Positions 1 through 5,088 of a stretch of DNA of 5,088 bases are shown here, piece by piece. Source of the stretch: Bacteroidota bacterium (GTDB lineage: Bacteria > Bacteroidota > Bacteroidia > Chitinophagales > Chitinophagaceae); NCBI GenBank assembly GCA_023409675.1, contig JAEYRC010000172.1:1-5088 (forward strand), read 5' to 3'. How positions within the stretch are numbered: position 1 is the stretch's first letter; the number at the start of each line of letters is the position of its first letter. Both the position numbers and the translations under genes were made by a program. The notes beneath the pieces are model-generated. The model saw only the letters and a list, made by a program, of their open reading frames with translations. It was not told the origin of the DNA and ran no database searches.

Positions 1-2
1 AA

Positions 3-1601
3 TTAAAGTACAATATTTTGCACCAGTTCCGACTTGTCAGGATGATCGGTATTGAAATGCAGTCCCCGGCTTTCTTTTCGAAGAGAAGCACATTTTACTA
101 TCAGGTAAGCTGTGGTGATCATGTTGCGCAGTTCACCGAGTTGTGGCGACAACGTCGTACGGCTATAGAGGGTTTCCGTTTCTACCCACAACAAATCGAG
201 GCGCTTAAGCGCGCGGTCGAGCCGCTCATTGGTACGCACTATACCTACATAATCACTCATCAGCAACTGGAGTTCTTTCAAACTCTGAGTTATAAGGATC
301 ATTTCTTTAGGATCTACTGTTCCCGCTGCATTCCAGTCAGGAATATCGGGTTGCCGTACCCCATTGCGTATCGCCCGGGCGGCATCCATCGCGCTGCGGT
401 GTGAAAAAACCATGGCTTCCAGCAACGAATTGCTGGCCAGTCGATTCGCGCCATGCAAGCCGGTACTGGCACATTCGCCGCAGGCATAGAGGTTGCCGAT
501 GGAAGTTCTGCCCCAGGCATCGGTTTTTATGCCGCCGCAACTGTAATGCGCAGCCGGAGAAACCGGAATCATCTGCTTACTGACATCAATACCCGAAGCC
601 AGGCATTTTTCATAAATATTCGGAAAATGTTCGGTGAACTTTTCCAATGGAATATGCCTGACATCGAGATAAACATGTTCGGTACCGGTTTTTTTCATTT
701 CACTGTCGATAGCACGGGCCACGATATCGCGCGGTGCCAGGTCGGCCCGCTTATCGTAGCGTTGCATAAATGCTTCACCATGCATATTACGTAAGATGCC
801 GCCATCGCCCCGCACCGCTTCGGTGATCAGGAAAGCCTGACCGCGCAGGCCGGGTTCATACAATGCCGTTGGATGAAACTGGATGAATTCCATATTTTCA
901 ATTCGTCCTTTTGCCCGGTACACCATAGCCACACCATCACCGGTAGCGATATAAGGATTGGTGGTAGTGCGGTATACCGACCCGTTGCCACCGGTGGCGA
1001 GCAGGGTCACCCCGGCGAGGATCTTTTCAATCCGGCTGCTGTTGAGGTTCAGTACATATACGCCATAACATTCGATATCGGGAGTTGATTTTGTTATGAG
1101 GTACCCCATATGGTGCTGGGTGATCAGGTCTACGACAAAGCAGTGTTTGATCAGGGTGATGTTTGGATGAGCTTCAATTTCTTCCAGCAAGGCCCGTTCC
1201 ATTTCGCGGCCGGTTACGTCTTTATGGTGAAGGATCCGGAACTCGCTGTGGCCTCCTTCTTTTCCGAGTTTATAATCTCCATCAGATTCCTTATCGAAGC
1301 GGGTACCCCAGTCGATGAGTTCCTGTATCCTGTCCACCCCTTCCTTCACCACAATCTCCACCACCTTTTCATTGCACAATCCGTCACCGGCGATGAGGGT
1401 ATCTTCGATATGTTTTTCGAAACTGTCGGTCTCCTCGTTCATCACCGCGGCTACGCCACCCTGCGCGTATTTCGTATTGGTTTCATCGGCCTGTGCCTTG
1501 GTCAGGATCAGCACTTTTTTATCGGGGCAGAGTCTTACGGTCTTCAGGGCGAAAGTCAGCCCGGCAATACCTGATCCGATAACGAGGAAATCTGTTTGCA
1601 T
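3..1601 (-). CDS. nadB: L-aspartate oxidase (NAD de novo synthesis), complete
   Basis: This is a 532-residue flavoprotein that oxidises L-aspartate to iminoaspartate, the substrate that NadA condenses into quinolinate; it should be cytoplasmic. The N-terminus carries the FAD dinucleotide fold GSGIAG (residues 9-14), followed by the TNTKYAQGG segment (41-49), which matches the 'YAQGG' block of NadB. Family blocks follow in order: HHKDVTGREMERALL (125-139), EFIQFHPTALY (238-248), LAPRDIVARAID (288-299), AAHYSCGG (350-357) and LHGANRLASNSLLE (382-395). His243, Arg291, His352 and Arg387 line up with the active-site His/Arg residues known from E. coli NadB. The C-terminal part (about 430-532) is the helical domain of the fumarate reductase/NadB family and includes SRGLHFNTDHP. 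TLHGANR-type spacing and the NadB-specific blocks argue against succinate dehydrogenase or fumarate reductase. Length is normal for the family. The ATG at 1601 is chosen because the FAD motif begins only eight residues in and a promoter lies just upstream. No nadA or nadC is visible beside it. Confidence 0.97.
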   Translation of the reverse strand: MQTDFLVIGSGIAGLTFALKTVRLCPDKKVLILTKAQADETNTKYAQGGVAAVMNEETDSFEKHIEDTLIAGDGLCNEKVVEIVVKEGVDRIQELIDWGTRFDKESDGDYKLGKEGGHSEFRILHHKDVTGREMERALLEEIEAHPNITLIKHCFVVDLITQHHMGYLITKSTPDIECYGVYVLNLNSSRIEKILAGVTLLATGGNGSVYRTTTNPYIATGDGVAMVYRAKGRIENMEFIQFHPTALYEPGLRGQAFLITEAVRGDGGILRNMHGEAFMQRYDKRADLAPRDIVARAIDSEMKKTGTEHVYLDVRHIPLEKFTEHFPNIYEKCLASGIDVSKQMIPVSPAAHYSCGGIKTDAWGRTSIGNLYACGECASTGLHGANRLASNSLLEAMVFSHRSAMDAARAIRNGVRQPDIPDWNAAGTVDPKEMILITQSLKELQLLMSDYVGIVRTNERLDRALKRLDLLWVETETLYSRTTLSPQLGELRNMITTAYLIVKCASLRKESRGLHFNTDHPDKSELVQNIVL

Positions 1602-1620
1602 GCGTAATATTTATTCCATG

Positions 1621-1653
1621 CAAAAATATTGTTTCTGAGTGGTCTTACCGAAA
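1621..1653 (-). promoter_or_regulatory. Predicted Bacteroidota-type promoter of nadB
   Basis: Read on the minus strand, TATTTTTG (1628-1621) is an exact match to the Bacteroidota -7 consensus TAnnTTTG. TTTC (1653-1650), one base off the -33 element TTTG, lies 21 bases upstream of it, within the usual spacing. The -7 box ends 19 bases before the nadB ATG, so the predicted leader is short, and no Shine-Dalgarno sequence is seen in it. The match is by eye and the -33 half is imperfect. Confidence 0.5.
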
Positions 1654-1708
1654 TAAGCTGAGTTGCTATCGTTTTCGTGCACGTGTCTTTATTAGTGCCG
1701 CTCCTATA

Positions 1709-1750
1709 CCCACGGTTAAAACCGTGGGCTGTTGAAATACAGTTGTATTA
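1709..1750 (+). repeat. 42-base double-palindrome element, copy 1
   Basis: The first palindrome is CCCACGGTT-AA-AACCGTGGG (1709-1728), with nine perfectly paired positions on each arm. A six-base spacer CTGTTG (1729-1734) follows, then the second palindrome AAATACA-GT-TGTATTA (1735-1750), in which the outermost pair is broken. Copy 2 begins 56 bases downstream in the same orientation, and the intervening bases contain one ATCTGCG motif (1753-1759). It resembles a REP-type intergenic hairpin repeat. The strand given is arbitrary and only records orientation relative to the other copies. Confidence 0.85.
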
Positions 1751-1764
1751 AAATCTGCGCCTAA

Positions 1765-1806
1765 CCCATGGTTAAAACCATGGGCTGTTGAAATACATTT
1801 GTATTT
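1765..1806 (+). repeat. 42-base double-palindrome element, copy 2 (compensated stem)
   Basis: The first palindrome is CCCATGGTT-AA-AACCATGGG (1765-1784). Relative to copy 1 both arms differ at the same paired position (C-G replaced by T-A), so the nine-pair stem is intact. The CTGTTG spacer (1785-1790) is identical to copy 1. The second palindrome AAATACA-TT-TGTATTT (1791-1806) is perfect. Confidence 0.87.
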
Positions 1807-1807
1807 T

Positions 1808-1879
1808 ATCCGCGCGAACGGCTGTTCAATCTGCGGTGATCTGCGGAAAATCTGTGTAAATCTGCGGGAACGGCTGTTC
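1808..1879 (+). repeat. ATCTGCG run after copy 2, ending in GAACGGCTGTTC
   Basis: An ATCCGCG variant (from 1808) leads into GAACGGCTGTTC (1816-1827). Four ATCTGC/ATCTGT units then start at 1829, 1839, 1850 and 1860, which is a 10-11-10 base spacing. The last unit runs through GGGAA into a second exact GAACGGCTGTTC (1868-1879). GAAC-GGCT-GTTC is itself a short inverted repeat. No protein or RNA function is apparent. Confidence 0.75.
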
Positions 1880-1893
1880 CTCTGTGCCTTTTA

Positions 1894-1935
1894 CCCACGG
1901 TTAAAACTGTGGGCTGTTGAAATACATTTGTATTT
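1894..1935 (+). repeat. 42-base double-palindrome element, copy 3
   Basis: The first palindrome is CCCACGGTT-AA-AACTGTGGG (1894-1913). One position is G opposite T, which would be a G-U wobble in a plus-strand transcript but an A-C mismatch in a minus-strand one. The CTGTTG spacer (1914-1919) and a perfect AAATACA-TT-TGTATTT (1920-1935) follow. With its flanks (1886-1953) this copy matches the opposite-strand sequence at 4393-4326 without gaps, at 64 of 68 positions by eye. Confidence 0.87.
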
Positions 1936-1937
1936 AA

Positions 1938-1987
1938 ATCTGCGCCCATCTGCTCAAAATCTGTGAAATCTGCGGGAAAGGCTGTTA
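1938..1987 (+). repeat. ATCTGCG run after copy 3
   Basis: Four ATCTGC/ATCTGT units start at 1938, 1948, 1959 and 1968 (10-11-9 base spacing). They are followed by GGGAAA and GAAAGGCTGTTA (1976-1987), a variant of the GAACGGCTGTTC word found after copy 2. The same 10-11-9 spacing and closely similar bases occur on the opposite strand at 4284-4249. Confidence 0.72.
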
Positions 1988-1995
1988 ATAGAAAG

Positions 1996-2012
1996 GCTTT
2001 TGATAGAAAAGC
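1996..2012 (-). terminator. Weak hairpin just downstream of galK
   Basis: GCTTTT-(5 bases)-AAAAGC forms a six-pair stem that starts 12 bases past the galK stop codon. On the galK (minus) strand it is followed by CTTTCTATT rather than a clean run of T, so it is at best a weak intrinsic terminator. The larger hairpins at 1894-1913 and 1765-1784 could also help end or protect galK transcripts. Confidence 0.3.
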
Positions 2013-2024
2013 TGCTATCTGTAT

Positions 2025-3182
2025 CTACCCCGCATTAACCACCTGCGTTCCTTCACCAATAGTCACCTGGTACACTTCAGGATTGCGGCTGAACTTCTCC
2101 CTGTATTCACCACTGATGGTTTCAATAAAATGATCCGTTTGATCTGCAGCCACCAGATTAAGGGTACAGCCTCCAAAACCACCGCCCATCATCCTGCTAC
2201 CGGTGACCTTCATTCGCCGCGCCGCGTCCACCAAAAAATCCAGTTCCGGACAACTAACCGCATAGTCGCGGCTCAGACCATCATGTGTCTGATACATCAG
2301 CTCACCAAAATTATCCGCATGACCATGCTTAAGGTGTTCAACACCCTGCAGCAGCCGCTCTTTTTCTTCAACAACGTATTTGCATCGCCGGTAGATGATA
2401 TCCGGGAGGCTGTGCCGCTGTTCCCGTAGCATTTCAGGCTGCACATCGCGCAGCGCCATAATGCCGGGATAATGATGTTTTAGCATCGCTACCCCGTCTT
2501 CGCATTGCTGACGGCGCTGGTTATATTCTGTTTCTGCCAGGGCATGGCTCATCATGGTATTTACCATTACAATACGGTAATCCGGAAAATTGAACGGAAT
2601 ATACTCATAGGAAAGGTCACGGCAATCGAGTTTTATGAGTTGATCCTTTTTGCCGTGCAAAACAGCGAACTGATCCATGATACCGCATTTCACCCCGGCA
2701 AAATGGTGTTCGGTCTGCTGACCCATAAGGGCGAGTTCGAGCCTGCTGAGGTTCAGGTTGAACAGGTGGCTAACGCCTATGCCGATTCCGGAGCAAAGTG
2801 CCGCACTGGAACTCATGCCCCCGCCGACCGGTATGTTCCCCGAAAATACGGCCAGGATGCCCTTTTCCAACAATCCGCTTTCCTGCGCTATAAAATGAAG
2901 CATTCCTTTTACATAAGCTTTCCAGCCCTGAGGTTTTTCATCTGTATTGATCTGAAACGAATACGTTTCATTGAAATCGGCCGAATATACGGTACTCTCT
3001 GCCGTATCCGAAATGGCCATGGCAATACAAATGTATTTATCAATAGCGGCAGGCAATACAAAGCCTTCGTTATAATCAGTATGTTCTCCAATCAGGTTTA
3101 TTCGTCCGGGTGACAGGATCAACAGGGGCTCGGTATTGAATTTCCCAACAAACACTTCGCGGATTGCTTCGGTCATGCGCAT
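2025..3182 (-). CDS. galK: Galactokinase, complete
   Basis: This 385-residue GHMP-family kinase phosphorylates alpha-D-galactose at O1 using ATP, the first committed step of the Leloir pathway, in the cytoplasm. Its three diagnostic motifs are all present. The galactokinase signature PGRINLIGEHTDYNEGF lies at residues 25-41, the ATP-binding GGGMSSSAA at 120-128, and the C-terminal GSRMMGGGFGGC at 328-339. Asp170, in KCGIMDQF, matches the catalytic aspartate of characterised galactokinases, and Arg27 is the partner arginine. The signature separates it from mevalonate and homoserine kinases of the same superfamily. Length is typical. Two start codons are possible, the ATG at 3182 and a second in-frame ATG two codons later (3176); neither has a Shine-Dalgarno sequence, and the second gives the neat N-terminus MTEAIREVF. 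It is divergent from the epimerase gene, 75 bases away. No galT, galE or transport gene is visible nearby. Confidence 0.97.
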   Translation of the reverse strand: MRMTEAIREVFVGKFNTEPLLILSPGRINLIGEHTDYNEGFVLPAAIDKYICIAMAISDTAESTVYSADFNETYSFQINTDEKPQGWKAYVKGMLHFIAQESGLLEKGILAVFSGNIPVGGGMSSSAALCSGIGIGVSHLFNLNLSRLELALMGQQTEHHFAGVKCGIMDQFAVLHGKKDQLIKLDCRDLSYEYIPFNFPDYRIVMVNTMMSHALAETEYNQRRQQCEDGVAMLKHHYPGIMALRDVQPEMLREQRHSLPDIIYRRCKYVVEEKERLLQGVEHLKHGHADNFGELMYQTHDGLSRDYAVSCPELDFLVDAARRMKVTGSRMMGGGFGGCTLNLVAADQTDHFIETISGEYREKFSRNPEVYQVTIGEGTQVVNAG

Positions 3183-3257
3183 GAATGATTTAACTTTAAA
3201 ATTATTGAATACCCTTCAGGGGAAAAACTTTTATTCAGGCTTTTAAAAAATCATTCT
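3183..3257. promoter_or_regulatory. Divergent promoter region between galK and the epimerase gene
   Basis: This AT-rich 75-base gap must contain the start signals of both genes. For galK (minus strand), TAATTTTA (3204-3197) is one base off the Bacteroidota -7 consensus, with TTTT (3227-3224) 19 bases upstream. The -7 box lies 14 bases before the galK ATG, close to the geometry at nadB. For the epimerase (plus strand), only TAACTTTA (3191-3198) resembles a -7 box and no -33 partner is evident. A tiny inverted repeat CCCT-TC-AGGG (centred near 3216) sits between them, but it is too short to call an operator. Confidence 0.38.
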
Positions 3258-4202
3258 ATGCATTTTGGAATCGAACGGATTGAAGAAAACGGATCGGCAA
3301 TGATTTACCTGGCAGATCACCGGAATGGAACCCGTGTAGGGATAGACCCCCAACATGGTGCTATGCTCCACCATTTCAGTATTTCGGTTGCTGATAACCG
3401 ATTGAATGTAATTGACAGCTATGCCAGCGAAGCCGAACTGGAGCAGCAACAACACCTGTCCTATAAAAGTGCAAAACTTTCCCCTTTTGTATGCCGTACC
3501 GCTGAAGGACGATACAGGTTCGATGACCAGGAGTATCACTTCGATAACTTGTTCAAAGATGGCTCCGCCATTCATGGCCTGTTGTCGGATCAGCCTTTTG
3601 AAGAAACAGAAGCCTTTGTTACGGAAAACAATGCCTGTCTAACCCTTCAGCATACCTATCGCGGCCGCGACCGTGGCTATCCCTTTTCGTATACCTGTAT
3701 TGTTCGATATACACTGTGCCCCGATAACCGGCTCGACATTCAGACCACGATCGAGAGCCACGAAAATGGGCCTATTCCTATTGCAGATGGCTGGCATCCC
3801 TATTTTACGTTGGGAGGGAATGCAGACGACTGGCAACTTCAATTCAATTCCACCCGCGTACTGGAATTTACCGATAAGCTGATACCTTCCGGAAAGATTT
3901 TGGAAGATGCGCGGTTTAAAACGGGCATTTCGCTGCAGGGCATCCGCCTGGATAATTGTTTTATTCTTGATGAAGGCAAGGATCATCAGCCCGACTGTAT
4001 TTTACTGAACCCGGCTACGGGTACAAAACTGCAGTTGTTTGCCCTGTCGGGATATCCTTATCTGCAGGTGTATATTCCTGATGACCGGAAGAGTATTGCG
4101 ATTGAACCGTTAAGTGGTGCACCGGATTGTTTTAATAACCACATGGGATTGATTCGGTTGAAGGGAAAGATAGATTTTCGGTTGCGGTTGGAGGTTAGGT
4201 AA
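3258..4202 (+). CDS. Aldose 1-epimerase family protein (GalM-like mutarotase), complete
   Basis: The 314-residue product belongs to the galactose mutarotase-like beta-sandwich superfamily, which interconverts alpha and beta anomers of aldoses. It has no signal peptide or membrane segment, so it should be cytoplasmic. The family landmarks appear in order: GIDPQHGAMLHHF (28-40), KLSPFVCR (73-80, equivalent to the PIAGR region), SAIHGLL with His106, DGWHPYF with His180, and IAIEPLSGAPDCFN with Glu283. His106, His180 and Glu283 correspond to the two substrate-contact/acid histidines and the catalytic base of GalM, so the enzyme looks active. The WHPYF form of the second motif, rather than the NHTYFNL of classical GalM, places it in the broader aldose 1-epimerase (YihR-like) group, so the true substrate may be another sugar. 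Divergence from galK supports galactose, by inference. The ATG start fits the family N-terminus and has no Shine-Dalgarno sequence. The repeat region begins at its stop codon. Confidence 0.92.
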   Translation: MHFGIERIEENGSAMIYLADHRNGTRVGIDPQHGAMLHHFSISVADNRLNVIDSYASEAELEQQQHLSYKSAKLSPFVCRTAEGRYRFDDQEYHFDNLFKDGSAIHGLLSDQPFEETEAFVTENNACLTLQHTYRGRDRGYPFSYTCIVRYTLCPDNRLDIQTTIESHENGPIPIADGWHPYFTLGGNADDWQLQFNSTRVLEFTDKLIPSGKILEDARFKTGISLQGIRLDNCFILDEGKDHQPDCILLNPATGTKLQLFALSGYPYLQVYIPDDRKSIAIEPLSGAPDCFNNHMGLIRLKGKIDFRLRLEVR

Positions 4203-4249
4203 TACATTTCCTGAAATACATTTCCTGCAGATGGGGAATACATTTCCCG
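4201..4249 (+). repeat. Three direct copies of a 13-base word at the epimerase stop codon
   Basis: AATACATTTCCTG occurs at 4201-4213 and 4215-4227, and AATACATTTCCCG at 4237-4249. The first copy overlaps the last two bases of the epimerase TAA stop codon. The word shares AATACATTT with the second palindrome of the 42-base element, so it looks like a degraded or partial piece of the same family. Confidence 0.7.
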
Positions 4250-4341
4250 CAGATCGCGCAGATTTTGGGCAGATATTCGCAGATGAAATACAAATACAGT
4301 TCCCGCAGATTTTCGCAGATTTTGCGCAGATGGGCGCGGAT
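4227..4341 (-). repeat. ATCTGCG runs, opposite orientation to the left-hand ones
   Basis: Read on the minus strand, ATCYGC units start at 4341, 4331, 4320 and 4310 (10-11-10 spacing), then at 4284, 4274, 4263 and 4254 (10-11-9), and once more at 4232. Each run of four ends in GGGAA. Between the runs is TGTATTTGTATTT, which resembles half of the second palindrome. The two spacings equal those of the left-hand runs after copies 2 and 3. Confidence 0.75.
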
Positions 4342-4343
4342 TT

Positions 4344-4385
4344 AAATACAACTGTATTTCAATAGCCCACGGTTTTAACCGTGGG
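4344..4385 (-). repeat. 42-base double-palindrome element, copy 4 (inverted)
   Basis: Read on the minus strand this is CCCACGGTT-AA-AACCGTGGG (4385-4366), the spacer CTATTG (one base different from the CTGTTG of the other copies), and a perfect AAATACA-GT-TGTATTT (4359-4344). It lies between the convergent 3' ends of the epimerase gene and ispG. Its hairpins could act on transcripts from either side, but neither strand shows a T-run after the stem. Confidence 0.87.
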
Positions 4386-4412
4386 TAAAAGGCGCGGATG
4401 AAATACAGCTTT

Positions 4413-4423
4413 CCTAAATTAGG
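4413..4423. repeat. 11-base palindrome abutting the ispG stop codon
   Basis: CCTAA-A-TTAGG is a five-pair palindrome with a single central base, directly next to the ispG TAA (4426-4424). It is too short, with no real loop, to be a convincing terminator hairpin, and it may be chance. Confidence 0.25.
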
Positions 4424-5088
4424 TTATTCATATCCGTTATCACGCAACAACTGTAATAAACGTTCTACCGCCACATCGCTGCTGACTGATTTTTCCACTA
4501 CCTCTTTTCCTTTATAGAGCGTTACCTTGCCGGGTCCGCTGCCGACATAGCCGAAATCGGCATCAGCCATTTCACCTGGCCCGTTTACGATACAGCCCAT
4601 GATCGCGATCTTAACCCCCTTAAGGTGACTGGTTACCGCTCGAATGCGGGCTGTTGTTTCCTGCAGGTCGAACAACGTTCTTCCGCAGGAAGGACAGGAA
4701 ATATATTCGGTTTTGGAGATTCGGGTTCGTGCCGCCTGCAAAATGGAGAAGGCGGTGTTGTTCAGAAACTGGTGGTTGTTGCGGGTTTCGAGATATGTTC
4801 TTCCGCTGACCCGTGCATTTACAATTTTTGACGGATCATTCATTAGCCAGATGCCATCACCCATACCATCGATCAGCAAAGCACCGGCCTCAGCCGAGAA
4901 GGTAATGAGCTGTTCATCGATAGTGGCAGCATGGCTTTCAACCGCCAGGATCACCGGGCAACTGATCTCGAAATTCATCAGTTCCATCATCGCTCTTCTT
5001 ACCGCTGCCATAGGCAATGGATGGGATGACCAGAGACAGAGCACAATATCATTACGATCTTTTACCGCATCAATTATTTCGGTCAGCA
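4424..5088 (-). CDS. ispG: 4-hydroxy-3-methylbut-2-enyl diphosphate synthase (IspG/GcpE), 3' part only
   Basis: IspG reductively converts MEcPP to HMBPP in the penultimate step of the MEP isoprenoid pathway, in the cytoplasm, using a [4Fe-4S] cluster. The visible C-terminal 220 residues contain both cluster-binding blocks. SCPSCGRTLFDLQET has two Cys codons at 4696-4694 and 4687-4685. MGCIVNGPGEMADADFGYVGSGPG has the third Cys at 4594-4592 and the cluster-ligating Glu at 4573-4571. The upstream text GALLIDGMGDGIWL and TEYISCPSC matches the longer plant/chlamydial/Bacteroidota form of IspG, which carries an extra inserted domain; that domain would lie mostly outside the window. The reading frame stays open to the right edge (residues LTEIIDAVKDRNDI precede the GTG at 5044), so the GTG is not the start and the gene is cut by the window rather than broken. 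It converges on the epimerase gene across 221 bases of repeats. Confidence 0.96.
   Translation of the reverse strand, partial: LTEIIDAVKDRNDIVLCLWSSHPLPMAAVRRAMMELMNFEISCPVILAVESHAATIDEQLITFSAEAGALLIDGMGDGIWLMNDPSKIVNARVSGRTYLETRNNHQFLNNTAFSILQAARTRISKTEYISCPSCGRTLFDLQETTARIRAVTSHLKGVKIAIMGCIVNGPGEMADADFGYVGSGPGKVTLYKGKEVVEKSVSSDVAVERLLQLLRDNGYE

Larger units (their letters stand above)
1602..2024. other. Gene-free region between nadB and galK, filled with repeats
   Basis: This stretch lies upstream of nadB and downstream of galK, both of which are on the minus strand. It holds the predicted nadB promoter (1621-1653), an unremarkable spacer (about 1654-1708), three tandemly oriented 42-base hairpin elements with ATCTGCG runs (1709-1987), and a small hairpin just after galK (1996-2012). 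No convincing coding region, RNA gene or transposase remnant was seen. The word GGCTGTT occurs six times on the plus strand, starting at 1727, 1783, 1820, 1872, 1912 and 1980. Confidence 0.8.

Noticed and set aside
1110..1574. Long plus-strand open frames opposite nadB (154 codons here, others at 453-794 and 1315-1638)
   Set aside because: They lie wholly or almost wholly antisense to a nadB frame with full family conservation, and their translations show no recognisable domain.
1794..1930. TACATTTG inside copies 2 and 3 (1794-1801, 1923-1930) matches the TAnnTTTG -7 promoter box on the plus strand
   Set aside because: There is no TTTG-like element about 20 bases upstream, and no plus-strand gene follows before galK's antisense. 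It is most simply part of the AAATACA/TGTATTT palindrome.
1709..1935. Possible CRISPR array, because of several regularly repeated palindromic units
   Set aside because: The units are 56 and 129 bases apart, the intervening sequences are themselves repeats rather than unique spacers, and no cas gene is present.
2505..3113. A 202-codon plus-strand open frame opposite galK
   Set aside because: It is a shadow of the galactokinase gene, whose three signature motifs are intact. The antisense translation has no family features.
4058..4351. A 97-codon open frame on the minus strand across the right-hand repeat region
   Set aside because: Its N-terminal half is translated ATCTGCG repeat (SAQNLR/SAG-like text) and the rest is antisense to the end of the epimerase gene. 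It resembles no family and is a repeat artefact.
4366..4385. Copy 4 large hairpin as a bidirectional intrinsic terminator for the epimerase gene and ispG
   Set aside because: The position between convergent genes is suggestive, but neither strand has a T-run after the stem (TAAAAGG one way, CTATTGA the other), so it is annotated as a repeat only.
5042..5044. GTG as the ispG start codon
   Set aside because: The frame stays open upstream to the window edge, and the visible part is only the C-terminal region of a much longer IspG.

Overview
The window looks like an ordinary chromosomal segment from a Bacteroidota bacterium. The support is: a TAnnTTTG-type promoter in front of nadB, no recognisable Shine-Dalgarno sequence before any visible start, and an IspG whose C-terminus resembles the large (plant/chlamydial/Bacteroidota) form. 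A member of the Chitinophagales or Sphingobacteriales would fit the moderate base composition and the repeat style, but that finer placement is a guess.

Layout from left to right. nadB (L-aspartate oxidase, minus strand, complete) fills positions 3-1601, with a good promoter candidate at 1621-1653. A 423-base gene-free stretch (1602-2024) carries three 42-base elements, each made of two palindromes, plus short runs of an ATCTGCG-type motif. galK (galactokinase, minus, complete) is at 2025-3182. A 75-base divergent promoter region follows, then an aldose 1-epimerase of the GalM superfamily (plus, complete) at 3258-4202. A second gene-free stretch (4203-4423) carries the same repeat family in the opposite orientation. 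The 3' part of ispG (minus) runs off the right edge.

Functionally the segment is housekeeping metabolism: NAD de novo synthesis (NadB), entry of galactose into the Leloir pathway (the mutarotase supplies alpha-D-galactose, GalK phosphorylates it) and isoprenoid precursor synthesis by the MEP pathway (IspG). Only galK and the epimerase are plausibly linked to each other. No galT or galE is in view.

The part the genes do not explain is the repeat family. It has four copies of a 42-base hairpin element with compensatory base changes, and associated ATCTGCG runs spaced 9-11 bases apart. The copies left and right of the galK-epimerase pair point in opposite directions, so the pair is bracketed by an inverted repeat of about 68 bases (64 of 68 identical by eye). 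It resembles a REP/BIME-type intergenic repeat. No transposase, CRISPR array, tRNA or rRNA was seen.
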